Notes under the pieces: generated by a model
The model's database searches: none
What the model was told of the DNA's origin: nothing
The model's input: only the letters and a program-made list of their open reading frames with translations
Shown here: positions 36,501 through 47,665 of the stretch, piece after piece
Numbering within the stretch: position 1 is the first letter of the stretch
Layout: every line of letters begins with the position of its first letter
From: Ostrinia nubilalis
Lineage: Eukaryota > Arthropoda > Insecta > Lepidoptera > Crambidae
Direction of reading: 5' to 3'
Assembly: GCF_963855985.1 (NCBI RefSeq)
Contig: NC_087097.1
Coordinates: 9,767,001 to 9,831,000 of the forward strand
DNA length: 64,000 nt
Translations under genes and position numbers: made by a program

Positions 36501-37793
36501 TATGATAAACGGCATCCTGCATTGTTGTGTAGCAAACATCATTTTACCGGTCTTTTATTTAAATATTATCATAAACATTTATTACACGCTGGACCCCAGC
36601 ACCTATTGTGCACTATACGCGAAAGTTGGTGGCCGCTTTCTGGTAGGAATCTCGCCAGAAAAATAGTGCATGAATGCGTAAGGTGTTCACGCCTGAAAGG
36701 AAAAACTTTAACTCCAATAATGGGTAATTTACCTAAAGAACGTTTAAAGGCAGGTTTTCCTTTTATGTACACTGGCGTAGATTACGCGGGACCAGTTTTC
36801 ATATTGAACCGCAAAGGTCGGGGGTCAAAATTAATAAAGGCATACATTTGTTTATTTGTTTGTTTTACAACTAGATGCATTCATTTAGAATTAGTAAGTG
36901 GCTTATCCACTAATGATTATATTTTAGCGTTAAAGAGATTTATTTCAAGGCGCGGAAAACCCGCAGAAATACACTCTGACAACGGAAAAAATTTCGTTGG
37001 AGCAGAAAAAGAGTTTCCATTATTAATTCAAGATAATATCGATAAAATTATAGATTTTACTGCCAACGATGGCATAAAATTTAAACATATTCCAGTATAC
37101 GCTGCTCATTTTGGGGGACTTTGGGAGGCAGGAGTTCGATCATGCAAGCATCACCTTAGACGTATAGTAGGCAATGCTCACCTAACATATGAGGAATTTA
37201 GCACTGTTTTAGTACTAATTGAAGCCATCCTAAATTCCCGTCCTCTATCGGCTATGTCTACAGATCCTTCCGACCTCTTACCCTTAACTCCTGCCCACTT
37301 TCTCATCGGCCGACCGTTGACCGCTCCAGCCTGTGAAGACATCACCGAGGTGCCGAGCAGTCGCCTGGCACGCTACGACCGAGTCGAGCAACTACGGCAA
37401 CATTTCTGGAGGCGCTGGTCGACAGAATACGTGGCAGAGCTTCAACTAAGAACAAAATGGAAAACGCAGAAGGACGACATAAAACTAGATAGTCTTGTCC
37501 TTATCAAAGACGATCATCAATCGCCTCTCAAGTGGTGCCTGGGGAGAATCATACGCGTCTTCCCTGGCAGAGACGGAGTTTCACGAGTCGCTGACATTCG
37601 CACCGCGACGGGGACAGTACAGCGGGCCTTTTCAAAGATCTGCCCACTACCACTGCCCACTGCAGCTGAATTGTCGACGCCTGCAATCTCGTCGACGCCT
37701 GCAATCTCGTCGACGCCAGCAATCTCGTCGACGCCTGCGGTCTCGTGGACGCCTGCGGCATTATCGGGGAGCCCTTCGATGACACACGCATGA
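33552..37793 (+). CDS. BEL/Pao pol polyprotein (gag zinc knuckle, protease, RT, RNase H, integrase)
   Basis: An uninterrupted 1413-codon frame. Domains by residue: CCHC knuckle C23-C26-H31-C36 and further Cys/His at 41-53 (end of gag); aspartic protease with D121-N-G-S; reverse transcriptase with YVDD at 523-526; RNase H with D697 (FSDAS) and D771 (WTDST); integrase H2C2 zinc region, then catalytic D1077, D1143 and E1192. The C-terminus (about 1375 onward) is a repeat of STPAIS. It synthesises cDNA and integrates it. No internal stop is present, so the enzyme part may still be functional. The ATG at 33552 is created at the insertion junction and is not the native start, since the frame belongs to gag upstream. 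Confidence 0.92.
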   Translation: MENEHCPLSVEDRHKLVNDNNLCPNCLRPGHLIKDCFFGPCQQCKQKHNSLLHKDSLNCVSTSSHNASSTSHLKSTVLHSSLNQTQNTPLPVLTRPVLLSTALIEVLDDNNKRHTARALLDNGSQHCFVSETFCKRIKYTKFLQSTVRISGVGQSVSHSNKLCDLIIHSKLNDFSTSVQCFVLPRITLFLPPVSIDVETIRIPNNIELADPTYYLPSEVDLLIGADLFWEILNDNKIRLKSGPYLQDTKLGWLISGPIYTNKMRCKQNIQCNFTQTIDLQLRQFWELEDSSPRENILTCDERKCEEIFKNTTKREIDGRFSVRIPLKESADLLGDSYSVAYKRFLSLERKLERMPQYKRMYVDFIREYRDLGHMTKINEYSDPHYFLPHHGVFRESSTTTKLRVVFDASCATTSDKSLNDLQFIGPRLQNDIFSILLRFRQYYWVASADVEKMFRQTLIHEDQRNLQLILWRESPSDPIDVYRLNTVTYGTASAPYLSMRCLQQVAQECDDEIISRIIKEDFYVDDLITGCDDPAELINICEKISQILRQYCYPLRKWTFNCDVTSTNSSKELAIGEHTQTKTLGLGWHNKNDLLHFTSELGKNCDNTQLTKRKMLSIISQIYDPLGLLGPVVIISKIILQKLWLCKIDWDDLVPSDVTEKFHKFIDSIQKHLHDIKIPRCVRAAHTHRTELHIFSDASQDAYGACAYIRTIDENSVVSLNLLCAKSKVAPLKTISIPKLELCGALIGARLYKKIVESLRLKFDSVCFWTDSTIVMGWLRMSPHLLKTFVQNRITEVNELTGDSLWLHIDGDKNPADLVSRGLYIDALKNNNLWWHGPTFLHCADWSRDTQAIPIREDLPELKLKIVSAVCTNADCLFDFKRFSQFNRLKRTGAYLLRFIHNTRNKQARRTGPLSVAELHDAEVVVTRCAQAQMFPTVYSNLLNEIPLTKCKEANGILSLNVFLDDNKLIRVGGRLCDSSRFNYDKRHPALLCSKHHFTGLLFKYYHKHLLHAGPQHLLCTIRESWWPLSGRNLARKIVHECVRCSRLKGKTLTPIMGNLPKERLKAGFPFMYTGVDYAGPVFILNRKGRGSKLIKAYICLFVCFTTRCIHLELVSGLSTNDYILALKRFISRRGKPAEIHSDNGKNFVGAEKEFPLLIQDNIDKIIDFTANDGIKFKHIPVYAAHFGGLWEAGVRSCKHHLRRIVGNAHLTYEEFSTVLVLIEAILNSRPLSAMSTDPSDLLPLTPAHFLIGRPLTAPACEDITEVPSSRLARYDRVEQLRQHFWRRWSTEYVAELQLRTKWKTQKDDIKLDSLVLIKDDHQSPLKWCLGRIIRVFPGRDGVSRVADIRTATGTVQRAFSKICPLPLPTAAELSTPAISSTPAISSTPAISSTPAVSWTPAALSGSPSMTHA
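37674..37759 (+). repeat. 18-bp coding minisatellite at the pol C-terminus
   Basis: About five tandem copies of TCGACGCCTGCAATCTCG with small variants encode the repeated hexapeptide STPAIS. The repeats lie after the integrase core, where variation is tolerated. Confidence 0.85.
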
Positions 37794-37844
37794 AGATTCG
37801 ATCATCATCATTTTGGAAGCTTGGAGCTTCCAAGGCCGGCGGCA

Positions 37845-38065
37845 TGTTAACGCCATCTATCGGCGCATCAGCGCACATAATACGTCTGAAGTTGTATACG
37901 AGCAAGGAGCCTGGAGGGGAGCGCGGGGGCGGCCCGCGTCAACTTCACTCGATTACCAGCAACGAAACACGAACGAACAACGGTTGTAAATTAATCCGAA
38001 AAGTAATCGAAATACACGAATTATTTCTTCAATCAGCGTTATTCATTCAATTAAACGTCGAAACA
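37845..38065 (+). repeat. Putative original full-length 3' LTR (221 bp) of the BEL element
   Basis: TGTTAACGCCATCTATCGGC at 37845 looks like a genuine BEL-type LTR start, and the segment ends with the same CGAAACA as the terminal repeat. Only its last 81 bp (37985-38065) are present at the 5' end. I infer that the element's true LTR is about 221 bp and that the left LTR lost its first 140 bp before integration. The alternative is that the LTR is really 81 bp. Confidence 0.45.
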
Positions 38066-38070
38066 ATGAC

Positions 38071-38416
38071 ATTATTTTGTTTTACTTTAATTATGTTTTA
38101 TGTTTATAGCACTCTTAAAGATATAAAGAATATTTTTTTTTTACATATAATGTGTAGGTACCATATGCGGATTGTGACCTTTTCAATAGGTATGCAATCG
38201 CGACAGTAATAAAAACAACGTTAATTCGTCGATCCGTGAAATAAAAACTAATTAAGATAGTGTAATTTTCATTTTAAAAACAATACGTATTGTTGTTATG
38301 AGTTTAACAGTACTTAGTTAATTGATATTAGACATTGAATCCTATCCAATTTTTTTCGCACAAACAAAAGCTAATTTGAATGGAAAATAGTTTCAATATT
38401 GTTTAAATAAAGATAA
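38071..38416. other. No gene recognised
   Basis: AT-rich flank of the BEL insertion. No motif seen. Confidence 0.6.
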
Positions 38417-38608
38417 TCTATATATATAAAAGAAAGTCGTGTTAGTTACTCCACTTATAACTCAAGAACGGCTGAACCGATTTAGCTGAAAATTGTCAGG
38501 GAGGTAGTTTAGAGCCAGGAGTAGGACATAGGATATCCCGTTCGAAATAAAAAAAAGTCTGCTTATTTATTGCCATTAGGGCGGAACAAAGTTCGCCGGG
38601 TCAGCTAG
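38417..38608 (+). mobile_element. Short non-autonomous Helitron (192 bp)
   Basis: Starts with TC (TCTATATATATAAAAGAAAG) and ends with GGGTCAGCTAG. It sits between an A and a T, the Helitron target rule, with no duplication. A GC-rich GCGGAACAAAGTTCGCC hairpin lies just before the 3' end. The interior AAGAACGGCTGAACCGATTT is a widespread lepidopteran Helitron word. Confidence 0.75.
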
Positions 38609-40460
38609 TGTGTTATAAATCGTTTCCTTTTTCAGGTGTAGGTATAATCACCCATTTCCAGATTATAAGTATAATTTGTGAATAAACATCTCCTAAGCTG
38701 TAAGCTCATAAATAAATCGAAATTCTAAATGAAAGCCTAATGCCGAAAATAGGAATATATCAATTTAGTTCGCCTTATGTACAAATTTATTTTGGCATTA
38801 AAGTTTAAATAAATAAATAAATATTTTTCAGTTTCTAAATAATTCAAATTCTTCGTTACCTACCGTCAAGTTAAGTCATGTTTTCTGGGTAGGTACATTA
38901 CATTCCATAATAAATTCCTCCAAAAGCCTTTGTCAAGGTTATTATCGTGCAAATAAATTACTCAAAAAACGCATTATCTATGCCTTTCTATGTAAAAATA
39001 CTGAAAAGACAATTTACTAGTTAATGAAATAGCAAGTTCAACTTGATGAGAAAATGCAATAACAACTAATCATTGGAATACAATTTTGGAGGAAATGTTA
39101 AACGTTTCAAAGAATGTGTACCTACTTACCTACTGTTTACTTATTTATGGCTTTTGAAGGCATAGTATGCCGTATTATGTATGTATAAATAAATCAAAAT
39201 ACTGTGCACAATGGTTTGGCATTGATGTAAACAAAAAATGTGAACTCTACTCGCGTCGTTGAATGAGTTTTTGATATGAAGTGACATTTGTATTGGTTTC
39301 AGAGGAGTAAGAAGAGAATTAAAGGTCCAAATACCATAATTCAAAGAATATTATTCTTTATTTACCTATCCCATAGTACTACAGAGGGAGGTATGTCTAT
39401 TTTATAATAAAAACATTGAGGCATAGGCTATGTTGTTTCCCAGTTGGTATTAGCTTGGCATTTCTCCTTATTAAAAGTATCAGTATCGTAAAAATTGGTT
39501 GAATAGAAACCGTAATGTTTTGGACCATGTCTTTTTTAAAGAGTTTTATACGAGACACATTATCTAGTTATTTAGGATCAACTTTGCATACTCCTAAGTG
39601 ATGCGCAAACTGCCATGACTTGACCGTGTTATTCATATCTTGATAACCTAAAACGGAGATACCGCAGGTTATCGTGATTACGAATCAGTATCCAGGCATG
39701 TGCGCAATAGATAAATGTACATTAGATGAATAGATACTCTCAGAGACAAATACTGGCAAAAAGAAATGGACATTACAAAAAAGTCCATTAAAAAAATACT
39801 AAAAGTTGAACTAGCCCAAAAGGCCTAATATCGCTAGGAAGGTAGAAAAGTTCCATAGATCCCAGAAGTATCTAGGTAGGCACATTAAGTTTAGGTCAGC
39901 CAATTCAATATTAATTTACAAGTACCTAACCTAATACACAGATACATTAACTAACCGTGACTTACATCAAAGTAATCTTATTCTGTAAAACTATGTAGAC
40001 TGTCAAAACAAATTTCTAGCTCAGGCACTGTGGTTTAGGTATTTTAGTAATACAGAATTCGTATTCTGTTATACATATGTTTAAATAATACCAAAAAGTT
40101 TTAATTAAAGTGTACAATTTTCCATTATTTGAATCATCTTGAAGTAAATAAAGCAAAAACAAATAGCAAAATCAACTAACTACTAAAGTTAACCGACTGT
40201 CAAATTATCTCTAGGCCATGATGAACAAAAACAAGTTTGCTCTTCCGAGAGTCTATCTTCTATTTACTTACACTTGTAAGCCTACTTAAACAATGCGTTG
40301 ATAAAATTCAGCAGAATGTCTAAATCATTTTACAATATTCGTGTCATGAAAGCGCGCGAAATTAAAAACGTTTAAAGCTTGAAAGAAGGCGAATAAATCA
40401 TCGAGAAAAAGTCATTAATATTGTAACTATCGGCGTATCAAAGCTCTTATGGTGGCTTAC
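38609..40460. other. No gene recognised; one retroposon-like tail
   Basis: At 38769-38822, GTTCGCCTTATGTACAAATT then TTAAATAAATAAATAAAT resembles a LINE 3' end and shares TTCGCCTTATGTA with 43518-43572. The rest is AT-rich without coding potential. Confidence 0.5.
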
Positions 40461-40566
40461 CATTAATACGCCGGTCAGTGAGGGTGTCCTCCTCATCCCA
40501 CCACGGATGGTCCGGTATCCGCCGCGCCGGCTGCCGGTCGAAGTTCCCGTAGTATTGGAACTCCAT
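40461..40566 (-). CDS. Putative alternative first coding exon (35 codons, phase 1)
   Basis: The minus ATG at 40566-40564 opens a 35-codon stretch rich in charged and aromatic residues (MEFQYYGNFDRQPARRIPDH, then a WWDEED motif). It stops with an extra G at AATG|GTAAGCC. Codon composition is clearly less AT-biased than the flanks, which argues for real coding sequence. An initiator-like TCAGT lies about 100 bp upstream. Same exit phase as the exons at 11944, 17558 and 55082. The protein is not recognised, and the common gene is inferred. Confidence 0.6.
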
Positions 40567-40667
40567 ATCATTCAACACTCAACACAACACTACTCGATTT
40601 TCCAAAAAAAATCGCAAGTGACACGTTCGTTTCACAGACACCACGTCTCCTTTAGAGTTTAAGCGAT

Positions 40668-40672
40668 ACTGA
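40668..40672 (-). promoter_or_regulatory. Possible initiator (TCAGT) for the 40.5-kb first exon
   Basis: On the minus strand, TCAGTATCGC occurs 102-106 bp upstream of the ATG. The intervening sequence has no splice-like features and would make a short 5' UTR. Motif-based only. Confidence 0.3.
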
Positions 40673-42259
40673 TTTGTAATTAAGTCTCAAGTATACGGTA
40701 ATAAGATAAAACCGAGGTTGAGTTGACACTAAATAATACAGGCTATTATTGACAATAGCTTGAGCGTGTCAAGCGGTGTCGCGCTTCGTACAGATAAAAG
40801 ATTCTCTCCGGAGCTCATTTTTTATGGCAACTGTGTAGTACGTACGTTACGTATACGTGTGAACAACCGACAAACACTATCGGACATTGGCTTGCCAATA
40901 CCAGAAATAGGTACGGATTGGCAAACTACGCGACACACGGAAGCTGAGGTATAGCGAGCTTTGTTGTCGATTTAATTGAATGATTAGATCAAACAAATGC
41001 ACAAACACATGAACATTACTAATACATCCATAGAACACGCTAAAACACTTCCGCAGTTCCGAAGCGACTGAACTATGCTTTCCATTTTCATTTTAGGTCA
41101 AAAGTTCAAACTTTGGGGGTGACGCCTACGCAGTAGTTAGATACAAAAAATACTTGTTTGTCACCATATTTTAGTGTTTAAAAACCTCATTTTCATGTAC
41201 ACGGTATGTCCAATCGAAGGTTTTGTGTCGGCGTATGTCTTTAACACTTCGCGTACCGCATTGACAACGATTCGCTAATATTGCTAAATACGGACGATCA
41301 CTACTTTAAATACTGTGCAGCCAAGTTCGATCTATCAAAGTCAAGCAGGACGAATTTATCTCTAAACTGTTCAATTTGAATTTTAAATTCGGTAATCTTT
41401 TGAAGACAACTATTGCAAGTTTTACCCATATTTTTATCAGCCTCAGTTTAAAAAAATAATTTTAACACAAACTAATTGGTTAGAAAACAATGAGGATATT
41501 TATTTATAATATTTATTACTATCCAAACAACGTGGAAACGAAGAAAAAGATAAAATAATCAATTGTATGATTTATTGATGACGTTAATGGTAATTTATTT
41601 TATAGCTATCCAAGTGAATATAAATTTTAAAGGAAAAAATAACTAATCATCTGCACTTATTTTTGATAAACTTGTTTTTGCTAAGATGCGCATGCGCCGA
41701 TGCTCAGAACACCTTTCTCGACCTTCCGATATTTATTTATCTTTAGGTGCATTCAACTGAGCACTCAAGGGAACAATGTCGACGTAATTAATTTGTGTGA
41801 TAAAGGACTATGCACACAGTGAAAAAAAAAATTTTTACATTGTAAAGATTTTTCTTTCATCTTGTCTCATTATTTGTGAAAAAACAGTTCAGTTCAAAGA
41901 TCTTTAATTGTATTTAGACAAGACTTTAATTCTATTTCATTAAATTAATGAAACAAAAAACTATTAAGTAGTTTAAGATAGCTTGTCATAATGAAAGACA
42001 ATAAAATTAGCAAGCTGAAACCAAATGAGAGGGAGAGGACTGAAGATACGTTTTCTAAGGACAGTATTATGTAACCCAGATGTCATGGAGAAAGTAGGTA
42101 GGTACTGTTCGCTGAAAAGTATAGGACTTTATTTTATTTATTTTCCTAAAACAAGACTAGTCTATAGTCTTAGTATCTAAGTCATCCCTTACTGGTTGGG
42201 ATTCATTGGTACTGGCTGGGAAAGTGCTGGACTTTATAGCACTGAGGTACATCCAGTTC
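40673..42259. other. No gene recognised
   Basis: AT-rich intronic or intergenic sequence. The 64-codon plus frame at 40760-40954 lacks domains. Confidence 0.55.
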
Positions 42260-42475
42260 AATGAGGGCTATTGTTTTTATACTTAACAGTTGGCACCCCT
42301 GGCGATTGACAGGACCTTACTCTACAGTGGCGCCATCTTGATGAGTGCAAATGCGATAGTCCTCCTACCACTTTAGCGCTCACCAGTTGGTGCCACTGTC
42401 TTCGCTACTAGCAAGTGACAGGAACTTACTCTACAGTGGCGCTAACTGGTGAGCGCTAAAACGATAGCCCTCATT
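42260..42475. mobile_element. MITE with AATGAGGGCTAT termini (216 bp)
   Basis: The left AATGAGGGCTATTGTTTT and right AAAACGATAGCCCTCATT are inverted with one mismatch. Internally GACAGGAMCTTACTCTACAG occurs twice and GGTGAGCGCTAAA/TTTAGCGCTCACC mirrors. The target duplication is unclear. Confidence 0.65.
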
Positions 42476-45106
42476 AAGTAAAAGGCGTAAGAACAAAACC
42501 AGAACCAGAATCATTTTGAAGAAAATCGTACCTAAAAGAAAATTCAATGGTAATAATGATCTTGATTACAACGTGGATGGTGTAAAACTTAAAAATAGAG
42601 ATGATGCTAGCAAGTTACTTGTTCCTTTATCTCTGTTTATGCAGTATTTTTTATCAATATAAGATTCTTTTCTTGAGTGTAGAGTGGGTAATTTTACTTA
42701 TTCGTTAAGGACTTTGTTCTTTCAGGCACATACTTTTCGTTATCAAAATGTACATACATTTAATTACTTTCAAACATAATTAACTACCTGTCTACAATTA
42801 AAATAAGCGTACTATTGACGTATATATCACGTCACGGTGATAAACAATACTCCAACTATTTAATACGTGATAGAGCGATTTTATAAGAGCAATAGGTGAA
42901 GATGGAAAAGCAAATACAAAAACGTAAAAGTTATTTGGTTTTTCAAGTTAATACCTGCATGCAGGGCAATTTAGCATTGCGCTGTTGACATAGCATGTAC
43001 ATGTACAGAATAATATAGATATGTGAAAAACCAACTGTTTGGGAATGTTAGCGAGTCTCACCTGAAGATGTCAAAATGTATTCACTTATTAGCAGACTTA
43101 CTACAATACCTACTTAAATAACTCATACATACATAAAAGTATTCTGAGGACTCTTGGTCGGACAGACATACCTATATAATACGTAGGTATAGGTAAAACA
43201 ACGTAGAGCAGCAGTAGTGCTGCTCTACGTTGTTTTACCTGCAACATAATTCGCCATTACCACAGTGGCGAGTGGTGGGGTGCTTAATAAAATGAGAAAT
43301 TACACTTAAATCGCAGGTGTTTTTCTTTTTCATATCGACCAAAGGTAATTTACTGACCCACCTTATATTGACCCCTGTTCGTGTTTATGGTCACGTTTAC
43401 CTTCCAAAGCGTTAAGCGGCTACGGCGATAAGAACACGAAGAATCTTTGGATTCCTACATAGTTTTGGCAACTGACAACACGCAACTGACTGGCAGAGAG
43501 TGCCACATGACAGTAAGTTCGCCTTATGTAGCTCAATTTTTGTGTGCAATAAAGGTTTTAAATAAATTAATCTGGAGATACTCCGCAGACATAGCTTTCA
43601 CATCATAGATCTATTTTTTGATAATGTTTCAACGCTTCTTGGTTGGTGCAAGTTAAAAATGTACAGCAAATCTCAAAATTTGTGTCATAATTACTCGAAT
43701 GCGCCAGAAAGATGATTATTTTCTTCGATTCGCAGTTTTTCCCTATATAATTGATACTAAAATATTTGGGTATTTTCTTACTTACGTCATGTTCAGAATT
43801 GCCTTAAAAGAAATGATTTCATGCTACGAAGGACACAATAAGCCGTGAATTGAGCTATACGACTAATTACTGATACCAGAATTGTGACTTTACTGTTACT
43901 AACTGTTAGTCTGTTACAACTGGCTTTTGTTGCTGAAAAAACTTATCAGCAGCTTAAAATAAAGTCACTAGGTGAGCTAAGAATCTACTGCAGTAAATAT
44001 ATCTATTCAGGTTTAATAAAATAGTTTCTGTAGCGAGCTAGAAATGTATTTGGCTAATTTGCATTTCACATGACAGAAAAACATATTACCACGTTGTTAG
44101 TTTCAAGGCTACCAGTGCGCTACTGCGATGTAGGCAAAGTATGTGGACCATATTTAACTGTATTTGTAATTTCTTATTTTACTTAAGTAGTATATAGGTG
44201 CCTACTACATAGATGGCACAGTAGATTAGAAAGAGAAGAACATCTCTGTTTAATAACTCCTTTACACTAGACCAATAACTCCTTAGACTGTAAAAGATTC
44301 AGATCATCAATCATTGACAATCAATCAATCATTGATGATATTATTTTCCAAAATAAATGTTACTCATTCATTATTTTAAGCAATGAAGAGCTAAATATCC
44401 GATTTAAATATTACAGTTATGCAAATCTCCATCCTTTAAACCTACATTTTAAATAGAAAACAAGTTTTCCTTGTGTGCTGTACCACTAAGCGCCTTTATT
44501 GAAACATTATATACGGACAGACTAAGTTTCTTGTAGGTACACTTAAGTGAAAAATCAGAAGCCCATTTCAAAAGCTAATGTATGTCTATAATACCTACCT
44601 AAATGCAAACGTTAAAGCCTTAATAAATAATGAATTGCGTAAAATTAAGGGATTTAAGATCCAGAAATATTAAAGGAAACAGAAGTAGAGTTTGAAGTGA
44701 CTGAAGCGAAAATACATTCATGTACCTATAACAGTAATGACAAAGTCACCTGAAGTGAGATTGCTATGTGCAAATGTGTAGTAAATAACATGACAAAAAG
44801 CGAATCATAGGTAAAATGGTGACATGTTACAGTAGCACTATGTTCCGCTCAAAGAGTACAATTTGTCTGACAACAATAGAAAATGGTAGTTAAATAAATA
44901 ATTAATTTATCGTCAAGGAATTCAGATAATATTATAATTTTATTGATTAAATATTGCTCGTACGCATCACACATCACTTCTGTGCTCAAGATCTCGGTCA
45001 GTAGCGTTACCCGATTATCCTGTATCGTAAGATTGACGCGACTTTACCGTAATAAGCCGTTACTTCTGTTGATCTGAATTCCCGATTCGTATATGGTGGC
45101 TGAAAT
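42476..45106. other. No gene recognised apart from a hairpin and a retroposon tail
   Basis: Mostly AT-rich. At 43513-43572, AAGTTCGCCTTATGTAGCTC followed by GCAATAAAGG looks like a polyadenylated retroposon 3' end. The perfect hairpin at 43191-43240 is listed separately. Confidence 0.5.
43191..43240. other. Perfect 23-bp inverted repeat with 4-nt loop
   Basis: AGGTAAAACAACGTAGAGCA plus three bases (43191-43213) is exactly complementary to 43218-43240 around GTAG. The surrounding DNA is unique. The stem is shorter than a normal miRNA precursor and the loop is very tight, so a recent palindromic event or tiny foldback element is at least as likely as an RNA gene. Confidence 0.75.
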
Positions 45107-45206
45107 TATGGAAAGTCATTGACATACACAAAGAATAATAGTGGACCCAGAATACTGCCCTGGGGAACACCATACTTGACCTTAAATAACGAGCTTTTGA
45201 CTGATA
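45107..45206 (-). pseudogene. Non-LTR reverse transcriptase fragment
   Basis: The minus frame reads [20 protein letters not shown] followed by DF. This is the conserved palm segment of non-LTR reverse transcriptases just before the catalytic FxDD box. About 33 codons are open, an in-frame TAG lies upstream, and the catalytic box is missing. A dead LINE relic. Confidence 0.85.
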
Positions 45207-45619
45207 CCTATATTTTTTCAGTTTTAGCCAGAGAACATAATATTTACCAAAGTATTATAAAACCATTTTGAGAGTAGAATTTAAAACTTTAAATTTTCGA
45301 GATCGATGCTAGGCAATTGAGAATGTTACTAGGTATGCAAAATCACTTGAAACCTATGTTACAGTTAGGCTTTTACATTTACAAATACATTAGTTTTTAT
45401 TTCATTCAAAAATACCCAGTAGTTATGATTTTATAGGCATTCAAAGTTCGCTTAAATATTGAGTGCCGCCGACGGTCACGTGAACCCGCGTGACGTACAT
45501 TCACAGTGTCCGCTCACTAGAAAACAGATATAAACATACTTAAATACATTTTTTTTGTAAATACAAACTTATTATACATATTAACACCCAGACCCATCAC
45601 ATAAATTAAAATTGAACCA

Positions 45620-45950
45620 AACCCAAACTTGGTGCGATTGTGTCATTTTATTGCGAATTACCTTCCAGCTCCATCATTAGACCCTGATTACTATATAGAA
45701 TTAAAGTACTCGTCAATACAAAACGAACGAACCTAAACTCGATGGATTTAAGTCGTTTTATTATAGAGTTCCTATGGCCACCTTCCAGCTCCATCATCAG
45801 ATCAGCTCCATGTCATCATAATATTGCATGGTCATCCAAATCACATGTGTTTGCGAAATTTTAGCTTAATCGGTTGCCTGGAAGTGGGTCTTAATTCAGC
45901 TTGCAAGATTCCACCCATACAAATATGAGCTAGTCACTGTAATATGACGT
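45620..45950 (+). repeat. Interspersed repeat related to 51322-51510
   Basis: GAGTTCCTATGGCCACCTTC, then CAGCTCCATCATCAGATCAG and GGTCTTAATTCAGCTTGCAA match the order of similar words near 51350-51510. Non-coding. Family unknown to me. Confidence 0.6.
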
Positions 45951-47489
45951 CACGCGCATAAAATGGCGGGCCGGCCGCCGCCCGCACTTTTAAAATTCAA
46001 TATCTCGGAAACTAATTGACGTATCGAAATAATTCTTTCACGTGTATTTTTTATTTTTAACAGAGAATACAGAAAGCTAAAAAACAAAATTAGTGAACAT
46101 TCTTCATTTACCACGTATTTAAAAGGTATAAAAGCAGCATTCTCATTTTATATAAACCTCCTGAAAATATCATAAGGCATCTGGATTTCTAAATAAACTA
46201 AATCGGAAAAGGCACGAGATGTCAATTCAGGTGCCGGGAATATCGAATCAGACGCTCCAGGGAGAGGGAGAAAACTTCCATCAATTTCCTGCTGGAATAC
46301 ACAGTAGGAATGAAATTTGTTCGGAATTGGCATTGCAACTACTATGTACACCTACCTAATAAATAATATGATTGGTTAACGCATTGAAGTAGCTCATAGA
46401 GTAATTCATTTGTTATTATTTATTTTCGATCCAAGAAATTAAAACAGCTTTGAGTAGAATCCGCCAATAATCTCACGGTTCGCCGATCGTAATTAAGAAA
46501 CATACGACTATATTGTTAAGATAAGAGGAACAGCATCTTATCAGTGCAGTGTGAAGTCTCACACAAATCATCAACGCAAATGTACTTTACAATCAGCGTT
46601 CTACTTCCACGGGTATGTTAAGATTTGCATAGAGATTCGCGTTATTGTCTTAGATTGCTCAGCTCGGATCAAAGTGATGTGTAGTGAATGGATCGGTACT
46701 CACGTTCCCGTACCATCCGTACATACTGTTACTGATATGTCACTGTTATTGTCGTCACTAGATAGGTACTACGCGTGCGGGAAGCGGTGCCCGCGGTGTG
46801 TCGACGGACTACTGACTGACGGCCGCGCTGTTGCCTAGAAGCCTTCAGCAAACACTTAGATTCGGCTGTACAAACGAAAGCTCATCAAACTATACTTTTC
46901 TCTTGCAAAATCGACCCTATTACTACTGTATAAGATGCTTTGTTGTTTAGGTTGACGTGCCGTGAAATCGCCGCCGCGTGATATGCTAAATACCTCATTC
47001 CTTGTTGATATGTCGTGGAAATTCCATTTATATTTATTTGTGCGTAAAAGGCAAACAAAAATTGTTACGTTAAACATACTTAAGCCAGGCCAAAGATCAT
47101 GTTAGCATTTCACTAGCAATAAGATAATAAAATTATAGCTATAGCAATGTGAATTGAATGTAGAAAGTATGTTTATGGTTGTATGTAATCAATCATACTA
47201 TACTCTTAAAATCGAAATGCCTGAAGCCTGCTGAAAATGATACTTGAACTTGAACAAAGGCATCAATGCATATTCCACTTGATGTATGTAGTAGGTACTG
47301 CACTACAACACGTGACGGTTTTGGCGCTTTTTTCAACTGAACGATAAGATAGATTACAATATCATTGGTTAAATATGTTTTTGCACAAAACAAATTGGGT
47401 ATTTTCTTTCTTTATTTGCTTCCGAACCGACCCTAACCAGTTCTTTGCAAAATATGCACGTCTGGTAACAGGTCAGGTGACTCAGTTAA
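45951..47489. other. No gene recognised; CpG-rich patch at 46660-46830
   Basis: The patch 46760-46830 (GCGTGCGGGAAGCGGTGCCC and following) resembles the promoter-like patches elsewhere. On the minus strand a donor-like GTGAGT at about 46702 follows two short ATG starts, but only a 4-7 codon frame results, so no exon is called. Confidence 0.4.
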
Positions 47490-47665
47490 ATTTGTTGTTG
47501 CGCTTCTTCTCAGCACTTGCCAAATGATTGTCACGAAGCGCTGGTAGGGCAAATAAAAAATGAGACATGTACCTATAAGCCCCTTATGAGCATTTGACGA
47601 TTTGTAAGTACTAATTTGATTAGTCTATACGAATAAAGATAGTTTTGAATTTTTTATTTTGATTT
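47490..47665 (+). repeat. Retroposon 3' UTR fragment
   Basis: CGCTTCTTCTCAGCACTTGC followed by CGAAGCGCTGG, and a terminus CGAATAAAGATAGTTTTGAA with AATAAA, match the kind of 3' UTR common to lepidopteran LINEs. No coding part is retained. Confidence 0.5.

Larger units (their letters stand above)
28338..38065 (+). mobile_element. BEL/Pao LTR retrotransposon, split by a nested insertion
   Basis: Identical 81-bp terminal repeats (28338-28418 and 37985-38065) begin TGTAAATT and end CGAAACA. The 5-bp duplication ATGAC flanks them at 28333-28337 and 38066-38070. A tRNA-Tyr primer site follows the left repeat. Order inside: leader, gag with a DUF1759-like core and zinc knuckle, protease, reverse transcriptase, RNase H, H2C2 integrase. 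This order and the YVDD catalytic box define BEL/Pao. A 3.6-kb insertion interrupts the gag zinc-knuckle region. Without it the element would be about 6.1 kb. Repeat identity indicates a recent insertion, with the nested insertion more recent still unless it was copied along with the element. Confidence 0.9.

Noticed and set aside
46690..46760. Fifth minus-strand first exon at GTGAGT (about 46702)
   Set aside because: The phase-1 frame is only four codons (MVRE) and the longer ATG frame gives phase 0, so it does not fit the set.
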